A stretch of DNA of 64,000 nucleotides. It comes from Brevundimonas naejangsanensis (GTDB lineage Bacteria > Pseudomonadota > Alphaproteobacteria > Caulobacterales > Caulobacteraceae). The notes under the pieces were generated by a model. The model worked only from the letters and a program-made list of their open reading frames with translations. It had not been told where the DNA came from and did not search any database. The stretch lies in contig NZ_CP015614.1 of the NCBI RefSeq assembly GCF_000635915.2, positions 727,501-791,500 on the forward strand, in the 5' to 3' direction. The translations under genes were made by a program, and so were the position numbers. How positions within the stretch are numbered: position 1 is the first letter of the stretch; every line of letters starts with the position of its first letter. Shown here one piece after another: positions 12,808 to 21,896 of the stretch.

Positions 12808-12826
12808 GCATGTCCGAGGGCCCCAG

Positions 12827-13762
12827 ATGACCCACACCATCTTCATCGACGGCGAGGCCGGTACCACGGGGCTGGAGATCCGCGAGCGTCTGGAGGCGCG
12901 CGGCGATCTGGAGCTGATGCTGCTGGGCGACCGCCGACGCGATGTCGAGGCGCGGCGCGAGGCGCTGAACAGCGCCGATGCGGTCATTCTGTGCCTGCCG
13001 GATGATGCGGCCCGCGAGGCCGTGTCGATGATCGAGAATCCGTCGGTGCGGGTCATCGACGCCTCGACCGCCTATCGCGTGGCGGACGGCTGGACCTATG
13101 GCTTCGCCGAGATGGATGCGGCCCAGCGCGCGGCCATCGCCGCCTCGACGCGGGTGTCGAACCCCGGCTGCTATCCGACCGGCTTCATCGGCCTGATGCG
13201 GCCGCTGGTGAAGGCTGGGCTGGTCCCGGCGGACTGGCCGGTTACGATCAATGCGGTGTCCGGCTATTCCGGCGGGGGCAAGGCGATGATCGCCGAGTTT
13301 GAAGCTGAGGGCGCATCCACCGCCTTCCGCGCCTATGGCCTGACGCTGAAGCACAAGCATGTGCCGGAAATGACCAAGCACGCGGGGCTGTCGCGGCCGG
13401 TGCTGTTCTCGCCCGCTGTCGGGAATTACCGCCAGGGAATGCTGGTCGAGGTTCCGCTGCACCTGTCGGCCCTGCCGGAGACGCCCTCGGTCGAGCGGCT
13501 ACACGGCGCGCTGGTCGAGGCCTATGACGGCCAGCGTTTCGTCGAGGTCGCCGAGATCGACGAGACCGAGGCCATGACCGGCATCGAGCCCGAGGGCCTG
13601 AACGGCACCAACCGGATGCGCCTGCACGTCTTCGGCGATCGCGGCGGGGAGCAGGCGCGTCTGGTCGCCCTGCTGGACAATCTGGGCAAGGGCGCCTCGG
13701 GCGCGGCGGTTCAGAACCTTAACATCATGCTGGGTCTGGACGAGGCGACCGGCCTCAAGTGA
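12827..13762 (+). CDS. argC: N-acetyl-gamma-glutamyl-phosphate reductase
   Basis: Third enzyme of arginine biosynthesis, reducing N-acetylglutamyl phosphate to the semialdehyde with NADPH. At 311 residues it belongs to the shorter type 2 ArgC group. The N-terminal dinucleotide-binding segment FIDGEAGTTGLEIRERL and the catalytic-cysteine motif SNPGCYPTGFIGL are clear, followed by NAVSGYSGGGKAMI. The ATG at 12827 has GAGG a few bases upstream. It converges on a small membrane protein gene with 19 bases between the two stop codons. Confidence 0.94.
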   Translation: MTHTIFIDGEAGTTGLEIRERLEARGDLELMLLGDRRRDVEARREALNSADAVILCLPDDAAREAVSMIENPSVRVIDASTAYRVADGWTYGFAEMDAAQRAAIAASTRVSNPGCYPTGFIGLMRPLVKAGLVPADWPVTINAVSGYSGGGKAMIAEFEAEGASTAFRAYGLTLKHKHVPEMTKHAGLSRPVLFSPAVGNYRQGMLVEVPLHLSALPETPSVERLHGALVEAYDGQRFVEVAEIDETEAMTGIEPEGLNGTNRMRLHVFGDRGGEQARLVALLDNLGKGASGAAVQNLNIMLGLDEATGLK

Positions 13763-13781
13763 AGCCGGTCCGGGCGCGCGA

Positions 13782-14159
13782 TCAGCGCGCCCGCGCCGCC
13801 TTGATCGCTGACTCTACTGTTCCGCCGAAGAAGATGGCGGCGATGATGATCAGCAGGCCGTAGTCGTGGCCGGGAAAAACCACCGGCACGCCCGCCGCCA
13901 GGATGATCAGCGCCGGAAACAGGCTGGCCCAGACGGCGGTCGAGGCGGCGTGAGGATGGATCATCGGCGGGCGCTGCATGCCCATCCGCCGGGCCATGAT
14001 GCCGTTCAGCGGCACGAAGGCCGCCGGCACGATAATGGCGATCGCCAGATACTTCACCAGCTGGCCGGGCGCTCCGAACAGGGTCGCCGTTGCGATCAGC
14101 AGGATCAGCGGAATGGCCGTGGCGACGGCCAGCAGCAGGTTAGGCTCGATACGCTTCAA
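13782..14159 (-). CDS. Small multi-pass membrane protein, unknown function
   Basis: A 125-residue protein with four likely membrane segments (approximately residues 7-30, 34-53, 77-98 and 101-120) and a positively charged connecting loop (ARRMGMQRPPMIHPH). I do not recognise a family. The start is taken as TTG at 14159, overlapping the phaC stop by four bases (TTGA), because any longer frame runs antisense through phaC. The coupling suggests co-expression with PHA synthase, but no role in PHA metabolism can be shown. Confidence 0.65.
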   Translation of the reverse strand: MKRIEPNLLLAVATAIPLILLIATATLFGAPGQLVKYLAIAIIVPAAFVPLNGIMARRMGMQRPPMIHPHAASTAVWASLFPALIILAAGVPVVFPGHDYGLLIIIAAIFFGGTVESAIKAARAR

Positions 14160-16114
14160 GACTTTACTTTCACATAGGCGCCGGGCGCCGGTTCGATGGG
14201 CTTCAGCGGCCCGGCCTTGGGATCGCGAGCGGCGATCTTCTCGCCGGACTTCGCGCCCAGCCAGTCGGCCCAGTGCGACCACCAACTGCCGGGATGCTGT
14301 TGCGCCTCCGCTTGCCATTCCTCGAGCGTTTCGGGAAGGGCGGCGTTGACCCAGTGCTGATACTTGTTGGCCGATGGCGGGTTGATGACCCCGGCGATAT
14401 GGCCCGACCCGGCCAGCGTATAGGTCACCGGCCCGCCGAACAGCCGCGCCGAGCGATACACCGAGTTCATCGGCGCGATGTGGTCCTCGCGGCTGGCCTG
14501 GAAGTAGAGGGGGATGCGGACCTTCGACAGGTCGATGGCCTCGCCGTCGATCTTCAGTTCGCCCTTGGCCAGGGCGTTCTGGCCGTACATCAGACGCAGG
14601 TATTGCAGGTGCAGCCGCTTGGGCATCCGCGTCTGATCGGCGTTCCACGCCAGAAGGTCGAAGGCGGGCGGCGCTTTGCCCATCAGATAGTTGGACACGA
14701 AGAAGGACCAGATCAGGTCGTTGGCGCGAAGGGCGTTGAAGGTGTCGGCCATCGCCGTGCCGGGCAGGACGCCGCCCGCCTCGTCCATCATGCGCTCGAT
14801 CTCGGCCAGCCAGTGCTCGTCGGTGAACAGCAGCAGGTCGCCCGCCTCGGCGAAATCATGCTGGGCGGCGAAGAAGGTGGCGGAGCCGACGCGGTCGTCC
14901 CCCTTGGCCGCCATGTGCGCCAGGGTGGCCCCTAGCATAGTGCCGCCGATGCAGTAGCCGACGGCGTTCAGATGCTTCTGGCCGGTCTGTTCCAGCGTCT
15001 TCTCGACGGCGCGATAGACGCCCTTCTTCATATAGTCGTCGAGGCCGAACTCGGCCTTGTCGCGGTCCGGATTGACCCATGAGCAGACGAAGACGGTGAA
15101 GCCCTGCGCGCTCAGCCAGCGGATGAGGGAGTTCGCCGGCTGCAGGTCCATGATGTAGAACTTATTGATCCACGGCGGGAAGATCAGCAGCGGAATGGCG
15201 TGCTGCTGCTCCGTCGCGGCGTCGTACTGGATCAGTTCGAACAACTCGTCGCGCCAGACGACCTGACCCGGGGCCGTGGCGACGTTCTCGCCCAGGACGA
15301 AGCGGCCGTAGTCGGCCTGGCTGATCTTCAGCGAGCCAGCCCCGCGCTCCAGATCGGCGGCGAAGTTCTGCATCCCGCGCACCAGAGACTCGCCGCTGGT
15401 TTCGGCCAGCGCCTTCAGCGCCACGGGGTTCGAGGCCAAGAAATTGGCAGGCGAGAAGGCGTCGGTCAGCAGGCGGGTGAAGAACTCAGCCCGGCGTTTC
15501 ACGCGCGGGTCCACGTCCTCGACGCTGGAGACCAGATTATTCATCCAGTCCGAGGTGGCCAGATACGACTGGCGCATCATATCGAACATGGGGTTTTCGG
15601 ACCAGGCCGGATCGCGGAACCGCTTGTCGAACGGGGCGGGGCTGTCGACCGTCTCGCCCATCGCCCGGCGCGTGGTGGTCGACCACAGCTCCATATAGCG
15701 GCCGAACAGATCGGCCTGGGCCTGAAACAGCTTTTCGGGTCGGGCGGCCAGACTGGTCATGACCGAGGACATGGCCGGGGCCACATTGAACGGGTCGGGC
15801 GACAGGGCGGCGGGGCGGTCGGCCTGCGACAGAGCCGCCTCGGCCACCGCTGTCTGGGCCATCATCGCCGCCTTGGCGAGGTTCAACGACAGGGTCTCCA
15901 ACTGCTGACGCTGTTCGGCGCTGAAGGCCATGAAGTCCGGCGTAGAGGCGGGGGCTTCGTGCTGCGGCGTCGGTTCCGGGGCGGGCGCCGGTTGCGGCTG
16001 TTCAGGCGGTGCGGCGGCCTTCTTGGCGCGCGGCTTGGCCGAGGTCGGGCGGCCGGCCTTGCGCGGGGCGGGCGCCGTTGGCTGGGGCGGGGCCTTGGTC
16101 GGGCGCTTGGCCAT
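14156..16114 (-). CDS. phaC: Class I poly(3-hydroxyalkanoate) synthase
   Basis: Polymerises 3-hydroxyacyl-CoA into storage polyester at the granule surface. The 652-residue protein has an N-terminal Lys/Pro/Ala-rich tail (about 75 residues, basic and disordered), then the PhaC N-domain and an alpha/beta-hydrolase domain. The lipase-like box GYCIGG near residue 387 holds the nucleophilic Cys; the general Asp lies in EDHIAPMNSVYR and the His in GSGHIAGVINPP. The ATG at 16114 has CGGAGG seven bases upstream. No phaA, phaB or phasin gene is nearby. Confidence 0.95.
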   Translation of the reverse strand: MAKRPTKAPPQPTAPAPRKAGRPTSAKPRAKKAAAPPEQPQPAPAPEPTPQHEAPASTPDFMAFSAEQRQQLETLSLNLAKAAMMAQTAVAEAALSQADRPAALSPDPFNVAPAMSSVMTSLAARPEKLFQAQADLFGRYMELWSTTTRRAMGETVDSPAPFDKRFRDPAWSENPMFDMMRQSYLATSDWMNNLVSSVEDVDPRVKRRAEFFTRLLTDAFSPANFLASNPVALKALAETSGESLVRGMQNFAADLERGAGSLKISQADYGRFVLGENVATAPGQVVWRDELFELIQYDAATEQQHAIPLLIFPPWINKFYIMDLQPANSLIRWLSAQGFTVFVCSWVNPDRDKAEFGLDDYMKKGVYRAVEKTLEQTGQKHLNAVGYCIGGTMLGATLAHMAAKGDDRVGSATFFAAQHDFAEAGDLLLFTDEHWLAEIERMMDEAGGVLPGTAMADTFNALRANDLIWSFFVSNYLMGKAPPAFDLLAWNADQTRMPKRLHLQYLRLMYGQNALAKGELKIDGEAIDLSKVRIPLYFQASREDHIAPMNSVYRSARLFGGPVTYTLAGSGHIAGVINPPSANKYQHWVNAALPETLEEWQAEAQQHPGSWWSHWADWLGAKSGEKIAARDPKAGPLKPIEPAPGAYVKVKS

Positions 16115-16175
16115 GGCGAACCTCCGTTGGGGACGAGCGAATGCGCGCGCCTTCCTCCCGACGCGATGATGGCAT

Positions 16176-16652
16176 ATGTCAGTGACGGAAATGAACGCGC
16201 TTATGCTGAAAAAGACGGGATGGACGGCAGCCTGGGGGGCGACCCTCGGTTCGGCCCTGATTTTGGGCGGCTGCGTCGGGGCTTTCGAGCCGAAGACCGA
16301 CCCGACCTCGCCGTTGGCGCCCCGCATCCAGCAACTGGTGGATGAGAATCGCCAGTATCCGCGCTGGGCCGATTTCCCGCGCAGCAGCACCCCTTTGCCG
16401 GCGCCGACCGAGATCGCCGCCGATGTGGGACGCATGCAAGGCCGCAGCGCTGCTCTGACGGCTGAGATGGCCCGTATCGACTGGACGCTGAACAGCGATC
16501 CGGCCGCCTTCCTCGCCGAGATCAACCGCCGTTTGGACGCCAGCCAGATGTCGCCCCAGACGCTGAAGACCGCTCAGGAAGTCGAAGCCTACGCCGAAGA
16601 GCTGCGCCGCCGCGCCACGGCGCCGCCGCCTATCGACCGTCCGCGCTTCTGA
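16176..16652 (+). CDS. Putative lipoprotein, unknown function
   Basis: A 158-residue protein with an N-terminal hydrophobic stretch ending in LILGGC, a good lipobox with Cys near residue 33. Shorter starts at 16191 or 16203 would give a more usual signal peptide. The mature part is polar and helix-prone, with coiled-coil-like segments (ADVGRMQGRSAALTAEMARI and AEEL near the end) and no recognised domain. It is divergent from phaC with 61 bases between. Confidence 0.75.
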   Translation: MSVTEMNALMLKKTGWTAAWGATLGSALILGGCVGAFEPKTDPTSPLAPRIQQLVDENRQYPRWADFPRSSTPLPAPTEIAADVGRMQGRSAALTAEMARIDWTLNSDPAAFLAEINRRLDASQMSPQTLKTAQEVEAYAEELRRRATAPPPIDRPRF

Positions 16653-16833
16653 GACGCACGACCGTATCAGGCGCAGTCGCGATATAAGGGGCATGAGGCG
16701 CGCAGATCGCGTCCGGCCTCGAATCCCGCGATCCTGAACGCTTCGGCCGCAGGCCGACGCTCGAATCTGCTGCAAAGGTCCGCATGGCCCGTTCTGTCTT
16801 CATTGTCGCTATTTTCGTCGGACGGACCTTCTG

Positions 16834-18636
16834 ATGGCGGACGGTTACGGCCTGCCCGCCTTTCTGGGGGTCAGCCGCTCTCTGTCGGGGCGGGCGTGGC
16901 GGCAGCGTCCGGCGGAGACGGCGACGACCCGCGCCCATATGCAGGCGCTGGGGCTGGACGAGGTGATGGCTCGCGCCCTGTCGGCGCGCGGCGTGGCGGC
17001 GGATCAGGGCGCCGACTTCCTCAAGCCGACGCTGAAGGCGCTGTTCCCCGATCCGTCCAGCTTCATGGACATGGACGCCGCCGCCGCTGCCATCGTCGAC
17101 GCCTTGCAGAGCGGCGCCAGCATCCACGTCTTCGCCGACTACGATGTGGACGGGGCGTCCAGCGCGGCCTTGCTGGTACGCTGGTTCCGGGCGCTGGGCG
17201 CCGACCTGCCGATCTATGTGCCGGATCGCCTGACCGAGGGTTACGGCCCCAGCGCCAGGGCGTTCGACACGCTGAAGGCGCGCGGCGCCGATCTGGTCAT
17301 CACCGTCGATTGCGGGGCGGCGGCTAACGAAGCGGTGGCCCATGCGGCGTCCATCGGCCTGAAGGTCGTGGTCATCGACCACCATATGATGCGCGAGGAG
17401 CCGCCTGCCTGCCTGGCCGTGGTCAATCCGAACCGGCCGGGCTGCGGCTCGGGGCAGGGCAATCTGGCGGCCGCGGGGGTGGTCTTCGTCCTGCTGGCCG
17501 CCCTGAACCGCGAGGCGCGCGGGCGCGGCCTGTTCGAGGGCAAGACTGAGCCCGATATCCGTCAGTGGCTGGACCTGGCCGCCATGGGCGCCATCTGCGA
17601 CGTGACGGGCCTGACCGGCTTCAACCGCGCTTTGACCAGTCTGGGGCTGGGGGTCATGTCGCACTGGCGCAATCCGGGCCTGCGCGCCCTGCTGGCGGCG
17701 GCGGGGGCTGAGCCGGGACCAGCCAAGACCAACCATGCGGGCTTTATCCTGGGGCCGCGCATCAATGCGGGCGGTCGGATCGGCAAGTCGGATCTGGGCG
17801 CGCGCCTTCTGTCCACCGACGATCCTGACGAGGCGCAGATGCTGGCGCAGGAACTGGACGCCTTGAACCTCGCGCGCCGCGAGGTCGAGGCCGAGGTGAC
17901 GGAACAGGCTGTCCGCCGCGTCGAGGCGACGGGCGCCCATGCCGACGACAGCGCCGCCGTGGTCGTCTCGGGCGAAGACTGGCACCCCGGCGTGGTCGGC
18001 ATCGTCGCCGGGCGCCTGCGCGAACGCTGGAGGAAGCCGGTCATCGTCATCGGCATCGACGCCATCAACGGCGTGGGCAAGGGGTCGGGCCGATCGCAGC
18101 CGGGAATGAATCTGGGCCGAGCGGTGCAGGCGGCGTGGACCGACGGCCTGCTGATCGCCGGCGGCGGCCACGCCATGGCCGCGGGTCTGACGGTGGCGGC
18201 CGGCCGCATCGACGAACTGCGCGCCTTCCTCAATGAGCGACTGTCGGACGAACGCGTCGAGGCCGTGGCCCAGGACTGGGTCGAGGTCGACGCCCTGATC
18301 GACCCGCGCGCCGCCACCCGCGATCTGTTCGACGCCTTTGAGCAACTGGCCCCCTACGGCCCCGCCAACCCAGAGCCTCTGTTCGCGCTGGAAGGGGTTC
18401 AGGCCCGCGAACCGGTGGCCATGAACGGCGGCCATGTGCGGTGCCGTCTGGTCGGGCCGGACGGCGCCTCGGTGCGCGCCATCGCCTGGCGCTGCGCCGA
18501 CCTGCCGACGGGCAAGGCGCTGCTGGCGGGGCAGGGCGGCCTCAACGTGGCGGGCCGCCTGAAAGCCGACGACTGGAACGGCCGACGCGGCGTTCAGTTC
18601 GAGATCGAGGACGTCGCCGATCCGCGCATGGTCTGA
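16834..18636 (+). CDS. recJ: Single-stranded-DNA-specific exonuclease RecJ
   Basis: 5'-3' exonuclease acting in RecF-pathway recombination and mismatch repair. The 600-residue protein has the DHH-family motifs: ADYDVDG near residues 101-107, VDCG, and DHH at 182-184, then the DHHA1 domain and the RecJ OB fold (about 470-600) with the IRDLFDAFEQLAPYG-type text. The motif GGGHAMAAGLTV is the conserved DHHA1 signature. The ATG at 16834 starts MADGYGLPAFLGV, a typical N-terminus. No operon partner. Confidence 0.95.
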   Translation: MADGYGLPAFLGVSRSLSGRAWRQRPAETATTRAHMQALGLDEVMARALSARGVAADQGADFLKPTLKALFPDPSSFMDMDAAAAAIVDALQSGASIHVFADYDVDGASSAALLVRWFRALGADLPIYVPDRLTEGYGPSARAFDTLKARGADLVITVDCGAAANEAVAHAASIGLKVVVIDHHMMREEPPACLAVVNPNRPGCGSGQGNLAAAGVVFVLLAALNREARGRGLFEGKTEPDIRQWLDLAAMGAICDVTGLTGFNRALTSLGLGVMSHWRNPGLRALLAAAGAEPGPAKTNHAGFILGPRINAGGRIGKSDLGARLLSTDDPDEAQMLAQELDALNLARREVEAEVTEQAVRRVEATGAHADDSAAVVVSGEDWHPGVVGIVAGRLRERWRKPVIVIGIDAINGVGKGSGRSQPGMNLGRAVQAAWTDGLLIAGGGHAMAAGLTVAAGRIDELRAFLNERLSDERVEAVAQDWVEVDALIDPRAATRDLFDAFEQLAPYGPANPEPLFALEGVQAREPVAMNGGHVRCRLVGPDGASVRAIAWRCADLPTGKALLAGQGGLNVAGRLKADDWNGRRGVQFEIEDVADPRMV

Positions 18637-18751
18637 AAGCGTCAGCCTTGGCTGTGAAACGACGCAGGTCTTTGAAAAAGTCGCATAAATCGCCTCCACC
18701 GAGCTTGCCATAAGCGGAATCGGCGGCTATTTACACGGTCCTCCGCGCAGC

Positions 18752-18826
18752 GGTCCCTTCGTCTATCGGTTAGGACGCCAGGTTTTCAACCTGGAAAGAG
18801 GGGTTCGATTCCCCTAGGGACTGCCA
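18752..18826 (+). tRNA. tRNA-Glu (UUC), copy 1
   Basis: Cloverleaf folds with 7-base acceptor stem GGTCCCT/AGGGACT (closing G-U), anticodon stem CCAGG/CCTGG with loop TTTTCAA (anticodon TTC), T-loop GGTTCGATT, and encoded CCA. It is flanked by CTCCGCG upstream and CGCGGAG downstream, which could extend the acceptor helix in the precursor. Confidence 0.95.
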
Positions 18827-19010
18827 CGCGGAGTTTATCTCCCCCTGACATTTAGATCTGTCGTCGCTCGTGAATACGCACGTTTGCCGTGTCGATTTTG
18901 CGCGATCGATCCGGCGTCTGCGTGCGGCTTTGTCGTTTTTTTGAAAAAGCGCGAAGCAGCCTCTTGCGTCGCCGAAAAGGGACGGCTATCAGGCCGCTCC
19001 TCCGCGCAGC

Positions 19011-19085
19011 GGTCCCTTCGTCTATCGGTTAGGACGTCAGGTTTTCAACCTGAAAAGAGGGGTTCGATTCCCCTAGGGACTGCCA
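19011..19085 (+). tRNA. tRNA-Glu (UUC), copy 2
   Basis: Nearly identical to copy 1. The only differences are a C-to-T and a G-to-A that replace one C-G pair of the anticodon stem by T-A, so pairing is kept. CCA is encoded and the same CTCCGCG/CGCGGAG flanks are present, so the flanks were duplicated together with the gene. Confidence 0.95.
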
Positions 19086-19196
19086 CGCGGAGCAAACACT
19101 TCCCCAAAATCTCCAGCCCCAAGACCGCCTGTGCAACGCACGGTTGCGCGCGTTTGTCTTGCGCCCGTGACGATAATGTGGCGTAAAAGGGGCGGC

Positions 19197-19230
19197 AAGA
19201 TTGCCAATCTTGACATACCCGTGGTATGTC
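19197..19230 (+). promoter_or_regulatory. Paired inverted repeats upstream of the cold-shock gene
   Basis: AAGATT-GCC-AATCTT (19197-19211) is followed at once by GACATACC-CGT-GGTATGTC (19212-19230), the second a perfect 8-base arm pair. They lie 35 bases before the start of the double cold-shock-domain gene. They may be leader hairpins or an operator; a TTGACA at 19210-19215 overlaps them. Confidence 0.5.
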
Positions 19231-19264
19231 GACTGTCCCGGAGTGCTCGGGCGGGGAGTAGGTG

Positions 19265-19804
19265 ATGAGTTTCGAAGAGAGCGATACGCTTGAGACCGTC
19301 AAGGTCGCCGGTAAGGTCAAGTGGTTCGATGCTGGCAAGGGGTACGGCTTCATCGTCCCGGACGATCCGGCTCTGACGGAAGGTCGCGACGTCCTGCTTC
19401 ATGTCACCAGCCTGCGCCAGGCGGGGCGCGAGCTGGCGGGCGAGGGGGCGGCCATCACCTGCGAATGCGCCAAGCGGACAAAGGGCTGGCAGGTCGTGAC
19501 GGTCATTGATCTGGAAGCGGCTGAGGCGACGCCTGTGACGCGGCGGGAAAACGTCCGGCCCTCGTCTATTGGTCAGGCTTTCTCTGCTGACACCCCGCTG
19601 GAAGCCGCCGTGGTCAAATGGTTCAATCGCACCAAGGGCTATGGATTCGTGGTGCGTGACGGCCAGGACGGCGATATCTTCGTTCACGTCGAGACGCTGC
19701 GACGCTGCGGCCTGGACGACCTGCTGCCGGGCGATCCGGTCAGCGTTCGCTTCGCCGAAGGTCCCAAGGGCCTCGTGGTGGCTGATATCAGACCGGGCGG
19801 CTGA
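19265..19804 (+). CDS. Two-domain cold-shock protein
   Basis: A 179-residue protein with two cold-shock domains (about 10-78 and 114-178) joined by a Pro/Ser linker, the arrangement of Caulobacter CspC and CspD. RNA-binding motifs KGYGFIV and KGYGFVV (RNP1) and VLLHV and IFVHV (RNP2) are intact in both domains. It should bind single-stranded RNA or DNA as a chaperone. The ATG at 19265 has GGAG six to seven bases upstream; a GTG one codon earlier is possible. Confidence 0.9.
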   Translation: MSFEESDTLETVKVAGKVKWFDAGKGYGFIVPDDPALTEGRDVLLHVTSLRQAGRELAGEGAAITCECAKRTKGWQVVTVIDLEAAEATPVTRRENVRPSSIGQAFSADTPLEAAVVKWFNRTKGYGFVVRDGQDGDIFVHVETLRRCGLDDLLPGDPVSVRFAEGPKGLVVADIRPGG

Positions 19805-19822
19805 GTTCGTCCGTAGAGGACG

Positions 19823-20305
19823 ATGATGATGAACCTCACTCGCCGTTTCGCCCTGGGGGCCGCCCTGGGGATCGCCGTGATGGCTTCGGCCTGCGCGCGC
19901 ACAGGGCCGATGGATGGCGCGGGGCAACCGCTTGAAGTTCTGTCCATCGTCACGTCGACGGGCGAGCACAAATTCATGGTCGAGATCGCGGACGACGACA
20001 CTGAGCGCGCGCGCGGCCTGATGTTCCGCCCGCCGCTGGAAGACGATCGCGGGATGTTGTTCCAGTTCCCGACGGCGTCCGAGCAGAGCTTCTGGATGAA
20101 GAACACGCCCAGTTCGCTGGACATCCTCTATATCGACCCGCGCGGCCGCATCGTCTCCATCGCCAGCCATACCACGCCCAACTCAGAGACGCCGATCCCC
20201 TCGAACGGCGCGGCTAATGGAGTGCTGGAACTGCGCGCAGGGCGGGCTGACGAGATCGGCGCCAAGCCGGGCGACACGGTGAAACATCCTTTCTTTCGCC
20301 CTTGA
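19823..20305 (+). CDS. DUF192 family exported protein
   Basis: A 160-residue protein with an N-terminal signal sequence ending VMASAC, which may be a lipobox (Cys near residue 24), so it is probably exported and possibly lipid-anchored. The mature part is a DUF192 domain with the family text ARGLMFRPPLEDDRGMLFQF, FWMKNTPSSLDILYID and VLELRAGRADEIGAKPGD. Function of the family is unknown. There are three consecutive ATG codons (19823, 19826, 19829); AGAGGA upstream fits any of them. It follows the cold-shock gene by 18 bases, probably the same transcript. Confidence 0.88.
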   Translation: MMMNLTRRFALGAALGIAVMASACARTGPMDGAGQPLEVLSIVTSTGEHKFMVEIADDDTERARGLMFRPPLEDDRGMLFQFPTASEQSFWMKNTPSSLDILYIDPRGRIVSIASHTTPNSETPIPSNGAANGVLELRAGRADEIGAKPGDTVKHPFFRP

Positions 20306-20372
20306 CGACTAAGGCGCCGCTTAGGCCGTTGCGGCGCCGCCGCCGACGTGCCATGAGAGCGCTCCGTCGGTC

Positions 20373-20451
<79 letters not shown>

Positions 20452-20638
20452 GTTTAAGCCCGTTTGGGCTGGATGAGTTTTACACTCGTCCCTGCGGCGG
20501 ACGCGCTGCCTCTCAATTAAGTTTTCTCGATCGGCGCGGGCTTTGGTTGCGCAGAGCAGGCCCTTTGAACTTCGGCTATGGGTGGGAAGCGGACTTAAGG
20601 TCCCTTATGGTTGCCCTCTCGCGTGAGGAACGATCACA

Positions 20639-20944
20639 ATGGACTTCACCTATTATGTGGCGTTCGCCCTTTCATTGGTTATCGGGTTCGTGGGCGCGCT
20701 GATTTTCGTCATGTTGAAAGGGCGCTCCTACTGGCGGTTCGCATTGACGACCTTGCTCGTTGCCGTGTTTGCCGACTTCGCGCTTCTTATCGATTGGAGC
20801 TACGCGGACGAAATGACCGATGTGTTGCTACTGGACGCCGCTTTTTTCACGGCTTACGGATTGGTCGGCTGCGCCATAGGCGCGGTGCCTGTTTTGGGCG
20901 CGCGTGGGATATATCGACTGGTCCGAGCACGCCGGACAAGGTGA
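20639..20944 (+). CDS. Small membrane protein, unknown function
   Basis: A 101-residue protein with three likely membrane helices (about 5-27, 33-52 and 62-88) and a basic C-terminus (RLVRARRTR). No family recognised. GAGGA lies 9 bases upstream of the ATG. It stands alone between tRNA-Pro and the holdfast locus; its DNA is slightly less GC-rich than its neighbours. Confidence 0.65.
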   Translation: MDFTYYVAFALSLVIGFVGALIFVMLKGRSYWRFALTTLLVAVFADFALLIDWSYADEMTDVLLLDAAFFTAYGLVGCAIGAVPVLGARGIYRLVRARRTR

Positions 20945-21060
20945 GCCGGATGTCCGCTACGGGTCGTGAAGCGAAGTTCGCTTCGGCCTGTAAGACGGGC
21001 TTCGCGATCCATATGGACGATGACGCGGCTTCACTTATCGCCGCATCGCCCCGACCCGCG

Positions 21061-21789
21061 TCAGGTCGAGGCGTAGCCGCCGTTGATGGCGTAGGAGAAG
21101 CCGATCGGCAGGGCGGCGCGGAACTGGGTGAAGAAGGCCGCCAGTTCGCCCAGCGTCGAGCGCGGAACGAAGAGGATGTCGCCGCGACGCAGGGGCAGAA
21201 TCTCGCCGCGCGGCGCGCGCAAGTCCAGCACCTTCAGCATGCGCAGATCGCCCGGCCCGCGACGGATCAGGGCGCAGTTTCGAGTGTTGGACGTCGGCAG
21301 GGCGCCGCCCGCCATGATCAGGGCCTGATAGGCGTCGATCGGGCCTGGCATGTCGAAAACGCCAGGATTGCGCACCTCGCCGTCGACCCAGACCTTGAGC
21401 GGGCCGGCCTGGCGCAGCGTCACCTCGACTTCGGGGCGCAGCAGGTGAGGGGCATAACCGGCCGAGATATCGCCCTCAAGCTCAGACAGGCTGCGCTCGG
21501 CGGCGGTCACATGACCGACGAGGGGCAGGGAGACACGGCCGTCCGGGCCGATCTTCAGCTGACGGGTCAGTTCGGTCGCGGTGGGCAGGGCGACCTCGAT
21601 CTCGTCTCCGGCGTAGAGACGGTATTCAGGCTCGATATCGGTCCACGGCGCGAAGGGCAGGTCACGCGGCAGGTCGGCCACTGTCTGAGGCCTGGGCAGG
21701 ACAGCGGCGGACTCGTTGCGCCCGCTTGACGCGCAGCCGGTCAGGCCGGCGCCCAGCGCCAGAAGAAGCAGGCGGCGATCAACGTCCAT
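21061..21789 (-). CDS. hfsD: Holdfast polysaccharide export lipoprotein HfsD (Wza-like)
   Basis: Outer-membrane polysaccharide export protein, 242 residues. A signal peptide ends LGAGLTGCAS with a lipobox Cys. The poly-export domain (about 55-145: YRLYAGDEIEVALPTATELTRQLKIGPDGRVSLP) is followed by a SLBB-like domain (VWVDGEVRNPGVFDMPG). It should form the outer-membrane channel for holdfast adhesin. It is divergent from hfsA with 107 bases between, giving the hfsD/hfsA/hfsB set known from Caulobacter. Confidence 0.85.
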   Translation of the reverse strand: MDVDRRLLLLALGAGLTGCASSGRNESAAVLPRPQTVADLPRDLPFAPWTDIEPEYRLYAGDEIEVALPTATELTRQLKIGPDGRVSLPLVGHVTAAERSLSELEGDISAGYAPHLLRPEVEVTLRQAGPLKVWVDGEVRNPGVFDMPGPIDAYQALIMAGGALPTSNTRNCALIRRGPGDLRMLKVLDLRAPRGEILPLRRGDILFVPRSTLGELAAFFTQFRAALPIGFSYAINGGYAST

Positions 21790-21896
21790 GAGCGGCCGGG
21801 TCCGATCGATTGCGAAACTGAAGTTCCGCCAAGTTGACGCCTTATGGGTAACGGCCGGTTAACGCCAACGCTTCAAGCTGTCCCGGTCTGACACTG

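Noticed and set aside
13772-13792. Terminator between argC and the small membrane protein
   Set aside because: GGGCGCGC/GCGCGCCC pairs well, but it has no T-run on either strand and overlaps the end of the minus-strand gene.
16630-18711. A 693-codon open frame antisense to recJ (minus strand)
   Set aside because: It mirrors recJ codon structure in GC-rich DNA, has no recognisable domain and no ribosome-binding site.
21790-21896. CtrA site (TTAA-N7-TTAA) between hfsD and hfsA
   Set aside because: A single TTAA half-site is present (in GGTTAACG), but no second half at the right spacing.
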